From JBFMDN01 sp040753915 (lineage in GTDB: Bacteria > Desulfobacterota > Desulfomonilia > Desulfomonilales > Desulfomonilaceae), in assembly GCA_040753915.1 (NCBI GenBank), contig JBFMDN010000015.1, positions 30,833 through 94,832 on the forward strand: DNA of 64,000 nucleotides, given 5' to 3'. Shown piece by piece: positions 25,991 to 33,815 of the stretch (positions are counted from its first letter, which is position 1; each line of letters starts with the position of its first letter). Both the position numbers and the translations under genes were made by a program. The notes below the pieces were generated by a model. That model worked only from the letters and a program-made list of their open reading frames with translations. It ran no database searches and was not told the origin of the DNA.

Positions 25991-28333
25991 CTAGGGCTTC
26001 CTGGGTTCCACTTCAAGCACACGCGCGGGCTCGAAATCAAAGACCGTTCTGATACCGGGCTTTTTGTTCTCGATACCGGCAAGGATTCGCTCCGGGGTCA
26101 GCGGAAAGTGGTTGAAGTAGACTCCAAGAGCATTGCCCACGGCATTGGCATAAGCCTGGGCGGCGGACATCGCTATGGACATGCCTGCCTCTTTGGCTCC
26201 GTAAGGTCCTCCCGGATCTATGGTTTCTACGATTATCGGCTCGATCTCGGGCATGTCGGTGATGGCCGGGATCTTATACTCAAGAAGCGATGGATTGAGC
26301 ACGTGGCCTTTGTGCCACCGATGCTCCTCTCCGAGCATGCCGCCTTGTCCACCCATGGCGACTCCGCCCTCAAACTGTCCCTCCACCACCATGGGATTTA
26401 GCGCAAATCCGCAGTCCTGCGCGCAGGTCACCTTCCGTGCCTTTACCATCCCGGTCTCGGGATCCACTTCAACTTCTGTCACGGTCGCTCCAAATGAAAA
26501 CGCCTGGGAAAGCTGACCGCGAGGATTGGTTATCCATTCCCTCCGCTGGTCCACGTCCGGATTGAACGAGCCTCGCCCCATGATGGGTCTGCCCATGAGG
26601 AGCGCTTTTCTCACCACTTTTTCGAGGGGGATTGCAGAGGCGGGGGCTCCTCGAACGAAGATTTTGCGGTTCTTGGCCACCAAATCATCCGGGTCGGCCT
26701 CCAGCATCTCGGATGCAACCTCAAAGATCTGGGCTCTTGCATCGGCCGCGGCCCTCTTGACAGCGTTGCCTCCGCCGAATGTGGAAATCATTGAGTACGA
26801 GCCCGCGTCCGTGGGTGTTACCTCGGTGTCCGCTGAGACAAGACGGATATCCTCCATTGGTAAGCCTAGCTCTTCGGCTGCTATCTGAACCAGCATGTTG
26901 TCGTTGCCCTGGCCGTTGTCCACGACCCCTGAAATAACCGTGGCCCCCCCGTCTTCGTGGAATTTGACAAATGCTTGGGAGCCGCCCCGGATGCCAAGGG
27001 GGAAGCCAGTCTGGACGGAGTTGAGTCCCATGCCGATTCCACAATTCGGCTTGCGTTCTGAGTATTTCTTGAGAAAGTCGCTTCGCTCTGCTGTCTTCTC
27101 AATGCACTCCACTAGACCGCAACTGGCCACGTACGACCCGGTGGGAGTCGATTCGCCCGGCCGCCGGGCATTGCGCAAACGGATGGTGACAGGGTCTATG
27201 CCCAACTCCTCTGCAATCATGTCGAGCTGGGTATCGATGCCGCACGCAAAGGAACGACCGTGAATCCTGATCATCCCCCGAACCGGCTTATTGGTGTACA
27301 CGCGGTATCCGTGGAAACGGACGTTGTCCATGCGGTAGGTCTGCTCGTGGCAGAGGAACGGGACCGAGGTTGCGATGGGACCGGTGCTTGAATACGCACC
27401 GCCATCCAGGTAGCTCACGATGTCACGAGCGAGTACCCGCCCCTCCTTGTCCACGCCTGTCTTTATGGTAGTGATCATCGCGTGTCCCATGCGGGTGGCG
27501 ATGGTATTCTCTTCACGGGTATATACGAGCTTCACCGGCCTGCCACAGCGAACGCTGAGCAGGCACGTGATGAACTCCGCAGGAAATACGTCGGAGCGAC
27601 CCCCAAACGCTCCACCGATGGTAACCTTGCGCACGTTGACCTTGGATAGAGGGAGCCTCAAGGCATTGGAGAGGGCTTTTGCCTTTGTATGCGGAGAAGC
27701 GTTCGGCATCCATACTTCTACCGAGCCATCAGCGTGACTGTTTGCTACTACAGCATACGGCTCCGTCATGAAGTACGAATCCTCTTCAGCCACAAAAGTG
27801 TCCTCTCTAACCAGAGCACATTGCTTGAAAGCGGATTCCACGTCTCCCACGTCTATCTTGACAGCCACATTGATATTTCGTGGAAATTCTTCGTGGATCC
27901 GAGGAGCATCGGGTTCAAGCGCGGAATGACAGTCAAAAACCGCGGGCAGCTCCTCATACTCGACCTGAATCAGACGGAGAGCTTCCATGGCGGTTTCCTC
28001 GTCCACTGCTGCGACGGCGGCGACCTCATCCCCCACGTATCGAACCTTATCGACACAGAGGAGCTGTTGGTCACGGGTGTACCTGAACACGCCCCACTTC
28101 TCCCCCGCGGTATCCCTTCCTGTTACGACAGCGTGTACTCCCTTGAGCGCTTTGGCTCGAGTGGTATCTATGTTGAGTATGCGCGCGTGCGGGTAAGGGC
28201 TACGCAAAACCTTTGCCACCAGCATCCGAGGAAGCTGAAGATCCGCGGTGAACACCGCTTCTCCCGTTGCCTTCGCATGGGAGTCCACCCGCGGGACGCT
28301 CTTGCCGATGTATGTGAATCCCTTCTCAGACAC
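25991..28333 (-). CDS. hcrA: 4-hydroxybenzoyl-CoA reductase-type molybdopterin subunit
   Basis: 780 aa large subunit of the xanthine dehydrogenase family, binding molybdopterin cytosine dinucleotide. N-terminal a/b hammerhead (SHAKATGEAVFTADLQLPRM), then Mo-cofactor segments such as IGGAFGGRSDVFPAEF, IRIHGRSFACGIDTQLDMIA, DNGQGNDNMLVQIAAEELG and the C-terminal GAKEAGM, which contains the conserved active-site Glu. GTG start with GAGGAGG ribosome site. Known role of the family member: reductive removal of the para-hydroxyl of 4-hydroxybenzoyl-CoA to give benzoyl-CoA, driven by ferredoxin. The assignment to this enzyme rests mainly on the companion FAD subunit; other aryl or N-heterocycle substrates remain possible. 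Confidence 0.82.
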   Translation of the reverse strand: MSEKGFTYIGKSVPRVDSHAKATGEAVFTADLQLPRMLVAKVLRSPYPHARILNIDTTRAKALKGVHAVVTGRDTAGEKWGVFRYTRDQQLLCVDKVRYVGDEVAAVAAVDEETAMEALRLIQVEYEELPAVFDCHSALEPDAPRIHEEFPRNINVAVKIDVGDVESAFKQCALVREDTFVAEEDSYFMTEPYAVVANSHADGSVEVWMPNASPHTKAKALSNALRLPLSKVNVRKVTIGGAFGGRSDVFPAEFITCLLSVRCGRPVKLVYTREENTIATRMGHAMITTIKTGVDKEGRVLARDIVSYLDGGAYSSTGPIATSVPFLCHEQTYRMDNVRFHGYRVYTNKPVRGMIRIHGRSFACGIDTQLDMIAEELGIDPVTIRLRNARRPGESTPTGSYVASCGLVECIEKTAERSDFLKKYSERKPNCGIGMGLNSVQTGFPLGIRGGSQAFVKFHEDGGATVISGVVDNGQGNDNMLVQIAAEELGLPMEDIRLVSADTEVTPTDAGSYSMISTFGGGNAVKRAAADARAQIFEVASEMLEADPDDLVAKNRKIFVRGAPASAIPLEKVVRKALLMGRPIMGRGSFNPDVDQRREWITNPRGQLSQAFSFGATVTEVEVDPETGMVKARKVTCAQDCGFALNPMVVEGQFEGGVAMGGQGGMLGEEHRWHKGHVLNPSLLEYKIPAITDMPEIEPIIVETIDPGGPYGAKEAGMSIAMSAAQAYANAVGNALGVYFNHFPLTPERILAGIENKKPGIRTVFDFEPARVLEVEPRKP

Positions 28334-28816
28334 CTACACCTCCTCTTCTCCGGCTCAGGATCTGTCCACGGAATCACCTTTCCCTCAGCGGGACGGTAAT
28401 CAGAGCCCCGGCTCTACAAAACGAACAGGGTGTGAACCTTACGCCAGTGCCTTCCACCGCCAATGAGTGACGTCATGATACCGATGTGAACATGCAACAG
28501 CCCGTTGAGCACGGCGGCAAGCGGCCAGTCAAAGTCCAGCCAGCCTTGTTCGGAGATATCGCGAACGCTAGGACCTTCACCGAGCCGGAAACGACCGCTT
28601 GGAAACACTTGCCGAGCCCCGCCATCGTGTTGACCATAATTCAGGAGTTTTTCTGACCCGGTTCGGACGCCTCGACCTGTGCTGTTAGGATGTGTCCATC
28701 CAAGGCTCACTGGCTTTCAATGGTGATGATTGCCACGCGATGTTCGTCGCGTGGCAGCACAGATCAGGACGTTGACCCGGCGGGCCTTTCCCCTGCCCCA
28801 CTGGGCTCCTCTCCCG
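28334..28816. other. 483-base gap inside the reductase operon
   Basis: Unusually long spacing between hcrC and hcrA. No convincing gene; a 98-codon minus-strand frame (28414-28710) matches nothing I know and has no good ribosome site. A perfect 10-bp hairpin lies at 28731-28756, soon after the hcrC stop. Confidence 0.5.
28731..28756. promoter_or_regulatory. Perfect hairpin between hcrC and hcrA
   Basis: TGCCACGCGA pairs with TCGCGTGGCA around a 6-base loop. There is no T-tract on the minus strand, so a processing, stability or attenuation element is more likely than a simple terminator. Confidence 0.5.
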
Positions 28817-29287
28817 TCATCCCTGGCCCGACGCAGCGGTTCGGACTGCTTCAAGGATTTTGGCGTATCCTGTACATCTGCAGAAATTCCCCGCGAGCGC
28901 TGTCTTGATCTCCTCGTCCGTGGGCTGCGGATTTCTATCCAGCAAAGATTTTGCGGACAGGATCATCCCTGGCGTACAGAAACCACACTGAATAGCTCCT
29001 CGTTCAACAAACGCCTGCTGAACCGGGTGAAGGCCTTCCGCGGTAGCCAATCCCTCGACGGTAACCACGCTACAGCCGTCCACCTCCAGAGCAGGAGTGA
29101 TGCATGAACGCACGGGAACGTTGTTCACAAGGACGGTGCAAGCTCCGCATGCTCCTTCCCCACAGCCTTCCTTAACCCCAGTCAGTCCGAGGTCCTCCCT
29201 GAGAAACTCGAGCAGCGTCGCATACGGCAAGACAGCGCGCTCAACCTCTTCGCCATTCACTGTCAGACTCAGGATCTGTTTCTTCAT
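28817..29287 (-). CDS. hcrC: 4-hydroxybenzoyl-CoA reductase-type [2Fe-2S] subunit
   Basis: 156 aa electron-transfer subunit with two [2Fe-2S] clusters. The plant-ferredoxin-like cluster is bound by CGEGACGAC plus the Cys in VPVRSC; the second, helical cluster uses IQCGFCTPGM and FCRCTGY. Family-typical length. ATG 29287 follows GAGGAAGAG; an ATG/GTG nine codons upstream is less likely. It links the FAD subunit and the molybdenum subunit. Confidence 0.9.
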   Translation of the reverse strand: MKKQILSLTVNGEEVERAVLPYATLLEFLREDLGLTGVKEGCGEGACGACTVLVNNVPVRSCITPALEVDGCSVVTVEGLATAEGLHPVQQAFVERGAIQCGFCTPGMILSAKSLLDRNPQPTDEEIKTALAGNFCRCTGYAKILEAVRTAASGQG

Positions 29288-29453
29288 GCTCTTCCTCGTC
29301 CCCAAGGTGTTCAAGAACCCAATCCCATGCGCATATCGAGAGGACCTCCAGAATCCGTGGAGAACTTCCCCCTGTAGAAGTCCGCTTAGCCGATTTCACC
29401 TGTCCGTGGAAGCAGTCCTCGTGGCAGCAGGGCATCGGTCGGAGGCCCTTTCC

Positions 29454-30443
29454 TCACAGACAGAGAGCCTCTGTTGCAGCGCGCCGGGCCAGCACGCTCG
29501 CCATCTTTATGCGATATTCCCTTGACTGGCCGGCATTTTCCACCACGGTCCCTTCCGCTATCCGATACGCAGCCGCGCCGGCAGCCTCCACCATGTCCCA
29601 ATCGGGAGTCTTTCCCTTTACCACGCTCTCCACTTCTTTCAAAATGACGGGCGCCGGTCCTACAGAAGAAAGAACCAACCGAAAGCTCTCCACCTGTCCT
29701 CGGTCGTGAATTGCGACGCAGGCAGCATTGATCAAAGGAAAATCGACGGCCGATCGCATGCTAAGGCGCTGATATGACCAGGAAAGGGGTCCCCATGGGA
29801 GAGGCAAGCGCACTTCCGTGAGGATCTCGTCCCCACCAAGCGTGAAGGGGCTCTCCCCTTTGCCGGTAAAGAAATCGCTCACAGGCACGGATCTCGTTCC
29901 CCCGGGGCCTGCAATGGTGAGCTGCGCAGACAGTGCCACCAAAACGGGTGCCGTATCACTAGAACATAGAGCCTGACACGATTCCGATCCTTGAAGAGCC
30001 AGGCAATCCTTCCCTCCCGTCCTGTGGCAACTACCTTTGCTTGTCCTCCAGAAGTGGGATTGATTGTACAAGATGCAGCGAGGAGTGAGACAGAGATTTC
30101 CTCCCAGGGTCCCGCGGTAATGCTGTATGCTGATTGCACCTATAGATTTGACTGCCTCGACCAGAATGGGGAAATGCTCCAACACCGCTGCGTGCTCGGC
30201 CAGTTCGGCTAAGGTAGTTCCCGCCCGGATCACGATTGAGTCGGGCTTGAGGACAATCCCTTGCAATTCCTTAATATTCTTGATAGATATGACCGCAGCG
30301 GGGGAAAGAAGTCTGTTTCTCAGATTCACCACCAGGTCTGTGCCACCAGCCAAGATGGGCGCGCTGGCGCCCAGTTCGCTCTTGATCTTGAGGGCCTGGC
30401 TCAGCGATTCGGGAGCGAAATAGTCGAAAGGCGGCAGGCGCAT
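29454..30443 (-). CDS. hcrB: 4-hydroxybenzoyl-CoA reductase-type FAD subunit with [4Fe-4S] insertion
   Basis: 329 aa. The FAD-binding part shows ILAGGTDLVVNLR and RGTLGGNLCL typical of CoxM/XdhB proteins. Between residues 120 and 165 there is an insertion with CILYNQSHFWR and Cys at 123, 139, 147 and 156. Their spacing (16, 8, 9) equals that of the four [4Fe-4S] ligands of Thauera HcrB as I recall them (122, 138, 146, 155). Ordinary members of this family lack this insertion; in 4-hydroxybenzoyl-CoA reductase it carries electrons from ferredoxin in reverse to the substrate. Strong GGAGGAG ribosome site. First gene of the minus-strand operon. Confidence 0.87.
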   Translation of the reverse strand: MRLPPFDYFAPESLSQALKIKSELGASAPILAGGTDLVVNLRNRLLSPAAVISIKNIKELQGIVLKPDSIVIRAGTTLAELAEHAAVLEHFPILVEAVKSIGAISIQHYRGTLGGNLCLTPRCILYNQSHFWRTSKGSCHRTGGKDCLALQGSESCQALCSSDTAPVLVALSAQLTIAGPGGTRSVPVSDFFTGKGESPFTLGGDEILTEVRLPLPWGPLSWSYQRLSMRSAVDFPLINAACVAIHDRGQVESFRLVLSSVGPAPVILKEVESVVKGKTPDWDMVEAAGAAAYRIAEGTVVENAGQSREYRIKMASVLARRAATEALCL

Positions 30444-30477
30444 GATGACTCCTCCGAATCAGGGTACCACTCTAATA

Positions 30478-30522
30478 CCAGCCAACCGGGCCATGATATC
30501 GGCTGGCTGAAACCGATTCAGC
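30478..30522. promoter_or_regulatory. Nested inverted repeats between divergent catabolic operons
   Basis: CCAGCC (30478-30483) pairs with GGCTGG (30501-30506), and GCTGAA (30506-30511) pairs with TTCAGC (30517-30522) around ACCGA. They lie between the hcr start and the CaiB-gene promoter, as an operator for a shared regulator would. Confidence 0.4.
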
Positions 30523-30536
30523 TTCCAGCAATGAGC

Positions 30537-30565
30537 TTGACACAACTGTTCTTGTCGGATTAACC
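30537..30565 (+). promoter_or_regulatory. Promoter of the CoA-transferase gene
   Basis: TTGACA (30537-30542), 17-base spacer, TTAACC (30560-30565); about 95 bases before the start codon. Confidence 0.55.
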
Positions 30566-30660
30566 TGTCGCAGAGGACCGGATTCTTTTCCAAGCTCCCA
30601 TCATAGGCGCTCGCAAAATCACTGTCAACACCATTGTCCGGAGGAAGGAGACGAGAGCAG

Positions 30661-31854
30661 ATGGACGTCTTCAAGAACATTACCATGCTGTCCCTGGAAC
30701 AGGCCACAGTGCTACCCTATCTTACTTATCGGCTCGCGATGGACGGGTGCCGTGTGATCAGGCTCGAACACCCTGTGTACGGCGACCCCAACAGGCTTGT
30801 GGGCGAGCCCGTCATCCCCGGTGAAGAGCGCATGAACAGTTATTTCATGGCCATCAATGCCGGGAAGGAGGCCGTCACTCTCAACCTCGGAGATCCCAAG
30901 GGACAAGAAATACTCAAACGCCTGATACGAGATCTCAAGGTCGACATCTTCGCCACCAATCAACTTCCCCGGAATTACAGGAAGCTTGGCATCGACTACG
31001 AGACTCTCAGGACCGTTAAGGAAGACTTGATCTGGCTAGGAATTACTGGCTTCGGTCCTGAGAGCAATGAAGCGGCTTATGACCCTATTCTGCAAGCTCG
31101 GGGCGGACTCATGGAGCTGACGGGAGAGGCGGACGGCAGTCCTCAGGTCACGGGCATTCCCTTGCCTGACATGGGAACGAGTGAACACTGCTATGGCTTA
31201 ATCATGAAGGCCCTTTTTGTCCGGGCAGTCACGGGTAACGGATCGGCCATCAACATGTCCATGTTCGAGAGCACGACATCGTGGCTCACGGTGCCAATCA
31301 CGATGACTGCGTCGTTCGGCAAAACCATATCTCGACGAGGAAACACACACGAGTTCTTTGCACCTGTTTCGGTGTACCCAACATCTGACGGCTTTGTGTA
31401 CATTGCTGTCGGAAACGACAAGCAGTGGAAGGCATTTTCGTCATTGCCAGAGTTCTCGTTACTCGACAAAGAACAATACGCAAAGAACGCGGGACGCATA
31501 GCTGATGTGAGGCAGATCAACAAGACAATCGAGGATGCTACCCGTGCTATGACCACGAGGGAGCTCATTGAAAAAATGAATGCAATCGGAGTGGCGGCCT
31601 CCAAGATACAGAGCATCGAGGAAGTGACCAACGATCCCCTAGTATCACGGAAGCTCCTGAAGGCGGTGGACGAAAAATCCGGGGTTACGCTGACTCTTGC
31701 GCCTCCTCCCTATGACACGCCATTCGTGGAGGCGGCAGGCCGCCGGCTTTCCTTTCCTCCGCGGTTTGGCGAGCACAATGAATCGATTCTCGGAAACGAG
31801 CTTGGCCTCTCGGCTGACGAGATCTCGGCCCTCAGATCCGAGGGGATCATCTGA
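30661..31854 (+). CDS. CaiB/BaiF family (class III) CoA-transferase
   Basis: 397 aa. Moves CoA between carboxylic acids through an aspartyl-CoA anhydride; the catalytic Asp is in PLPDMGTSEHCYG. Family features include LNLGDPKGQEILKRLIRDLKVD-type and NQLPRNYRKLGIDYE segments and the ITGFGP block; the C-terminal IGVAASKIQSIEEVTNDPL is typical. ATG 30661 has a strong GGAGGAAGGAG ribosome site. It is divergent from the hcr operon and upstream of the mutase and PaaK-like genes, so it may activate or recycle a CoA ester in that pathway; the acid pair is unknown. Confidence 0.9.
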   Translation: MDVFKNITMLSLEQATVLPYLTYRLAMDGCRVIRLEHPVYGDPNRLVGEPVIPGEERMNSYFMAINAGKEAVTLNLGDPKGQEILKRLIRDLKVDIFATNQLPRNYRKLGIDYETLRTVKEDLIWLGITGFGPESNEAAYDPILQARGGLMELTGEADGSPQVTGIPLPDMGTSEHCYGLIMKALFVRAVTGNGSAINMSMFESTTSWLTVPITMTASFGKTISRRGNTHEFFAPVSVYPTSDGFVYIAVGNDKQWKAFSSLPEFSLLDKEQYAKNAGRIADVRQINKTIEDATRAMTTRELIEKMNAIGVAASKIQSIEEVTNDPLVSRKLLKAVDEKSGVTLTLAPPPYDTPFVEAAGRRLSFPPRFGEHNESILGNELGLSADEISALRSEGII

Positions 31855-32127
31855 GAGCATGCACAGCATGCAGAGTGGGGCGGGATGAGCGCGGCGCTCT
31901 GCGAATGCATTTAGATTCAGATCCAACGGTAAAGGAGGAATTGGCAGCGTTGTGAAGAGCTCGGCGCCCCACCATCAGATTGGCATGACTCAAGACACGG
32001 CAGGCTCCTTTCCGGCAGGGAGCCCTTGTGTTCTCGACGTGCCGAGGGGGCTCTTTTGCTACCAATAGAGTGACTGGCATCATTTTCAGTGCGCGCTAGT
32101 AGTAAATGGAAGCACAGGTAGAACATC

Positions 32128-33759
32128 ATGGGTGTCGCGAAGTACATCAGGAACGAAAAAGACGGTATCGAAGAGGTGATTCTCCAGTCAGGGATCACAG
32201 TCAAGACTCAGTACACGCCTCGAGATCTTGCAGAAGTCGGGTTCCACTATGAAACGGACCTGAGCGATGCCGGGTCGTACCCGTTTACGCGGGGAATTCA
32301 TCCCGAGGGATACAGATCCCGGGCGTGGACCACCCGGCAATATTCCGGCTTCGGAACCCCTGCGGAAACAAATGAGCGGTTCAAGCTCCTCATCTCCCAC
32401 GGGCAAACAGGCCTCAATGTCGCCTTTGATCTTCCCACCCAGATGGGATACGACTCGGACAATCCCATCGCTGATGGGGAAGTGGGCAGAGTGGGAATGG
32501 CGGTCGACACGCTCCGAGATTTTGAGATAGCCTTCGCGGACATCCGGTTGGACAAGATCGGGTCTGGGCTAACCATCAACGCTGTGGCCTCCGTCATGCT
32601 TGCCATGTACCAGGCCATGGCAGAGAAGAGAGGAGTCGACATTACGCGCATCAGCGCCACTCCCCAGAACGATATTCTGAAAGAGATGATCGGTCGGGGC
32701 GCATGGATATTTCCGGTCCAGGATGCAGTTCGGCTCATCGGTGACACCATCGAATATTCAATCACCACTTTACCACGGTGCAACCCCGTCTCAGTGTGCG
32801 GCTACCACATCCGTGAGTCCGGCGCAAATCCGGCACAGGAAATCGGCTTTGCCCTGGAGATTGCTGCCACGTACATCGAGGAGGCCAGGTCTCGGGGATT
32901 GTCCGTGGACGACATAGCTCGGCGTATAACGTTTAATTTCAACATATTCGGCAATCTTTGGGAACAAGTGGCCAAGTTCAGAGCCGCGCGCAAGCTGTGG
33001 GCACGCATGTTGAAAGAGGAGCTCGGCGCGCAGAATCCCAAGTCGATGCACCTCAGGGGCCTCTTCGGCGGAGGCGGATTCGGCCTTACCAAGGCCCAGC
33101 CGGAAAACAACATCATTCGGAGCTCTTACTATGCCCTCGCCGCGGCGCTCGCGGGCGCTCAGACAACGGCGCTGTGCTCCTTCGACGAGGCCTTCACCAT
33201 TCCCACCCCGAGGGCAGCTCTCCTGTCGTTGCGAACCTGCGAGCTTCTCATGGACGAGATCGGGCTGCGCGATACCGTCGATCCCCTGGCGGGCTCGTAT
33301 TTCATCGAGACGCTCACCAAGCAGATGGAAGAGAAAATCATCGAAGCAAGGCAGGTGATCCAGAAAGTGGGTGGGATGATCGACGCAGTGTCCACTGGGT
33401 TTGTGCAGAGACTCGTCGCTCAGCAGGCATATGAGTGGGAGCGAGGATTGAAGGATGGGGAGTTTGTCAAGATCGGAATCAACAAGTACGTGGAGAACCA
33501 GGAAGAACCGGACGTGGAGCTTCACGAGTACGACCCGAGCACCCAAGAGAGACAAATAGAGAACCTGCGACAAGTAAAGCGCGAGCGCAGCGAGGCTGAC
33601 GTGGCTCGCACCCTCAAGGAGCTGGAAGCCGCAGCCCGCTCCAAGAGGAACGTCATGCCCGCTCTCGTGGAGTGTTGCAAGGTCTACGCGACCGTGGGGG
33701 AGATGGCCGGGGTCTTCAGAGAAGTCTTTGGCGAATTTAAGGAACCGAGCATTTTTTAG
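32128..33759 (+). CDS. Divergent acyl-CoA mutase large subunit (methylmalonyl-CoA mutase family)
   Basis: 543 aa, the size of a separate substrate-binding (alpha) subunit without the B12-binding domain. The TIM-barrel core is clear: YPFTRGIHPEGY, RQYSGF (70-75, with the Tyr of methylmalonyl-CoA mutases rather than the Ile of hydroxyisobutyryl- or Phe of isobutyryl-CoA mutase), VAFDLPTQMGYDSDNP, TPQNDILKE and SVCGYHIRESG. Two active-site loops depart from the family: the usual FHTQTAG is LRGLFGGGG (309-317) and the usual SLHTNS is TTALCS. This suggests a different, perhaps bulkier, substrate. No B12-binding partner gene is present in the window. It starts 273 bases after the CoA-transferase and precedes the PaaK-like gene by 56 bases. 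Confidence 0.87.
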   Translation: MGVAKYIRNEKDGIEEVILQSGITVKTQYTPRDLAEVGFHYETDLSDAGSYPFTRGIHPEGYRSRAWTTRQYSGFGTPAETNERFKLLISHGQTGLNVAFDLPTQMGYDSDNPIADGEVGRVGMAVDTLRDFEIAFADIRLDKIGSGLTINAVASVMLAMYQAMAEKRGVDITRISATPQNDILKEMIGRGAWIFPVQDAVRLIGDTIEYSITTLPRCNPVSVCGYHIRESGANPAQEIGFALEIAATYIEEARSRGLSVDDIARRITFNFNIFGNLWEQVAKFRAARKLWARMLKEELGAQNPKSMHLRGLFGGGGFGLTKAQPENNIIRSSYYALAAALAGAQTTALCSFDEAFTIPTPRAALLSLRTCELLMDEIGLRDTVDPLAGSYFIETLTKQMEEKIIEARQVIQKVGGMIDAVSTGFVQRLVAQQAYEWERGLKDGEFVKIGINKYVENQEEPDVELHEYDPSTQERQIENLRQVKRERSEADVARTLKELEAAARSKRNVMPALVECCKVYATVGEMAGVFREVFGEFKEPSIF

Positions 33760-33815
33760 GTCAACTGTACTTTGGATTCGGGGCAGGTCGGACTTGCTCT
33801 GTCGTGGAGGGACGT

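Noticed and set aside
28414..28710. 98-codon minus-strand gene between hcrC and hcrA
   Set aside because: No family resemblance, no ribosome site, and odd composition; treated as non-coding until conservation shows otherwise.
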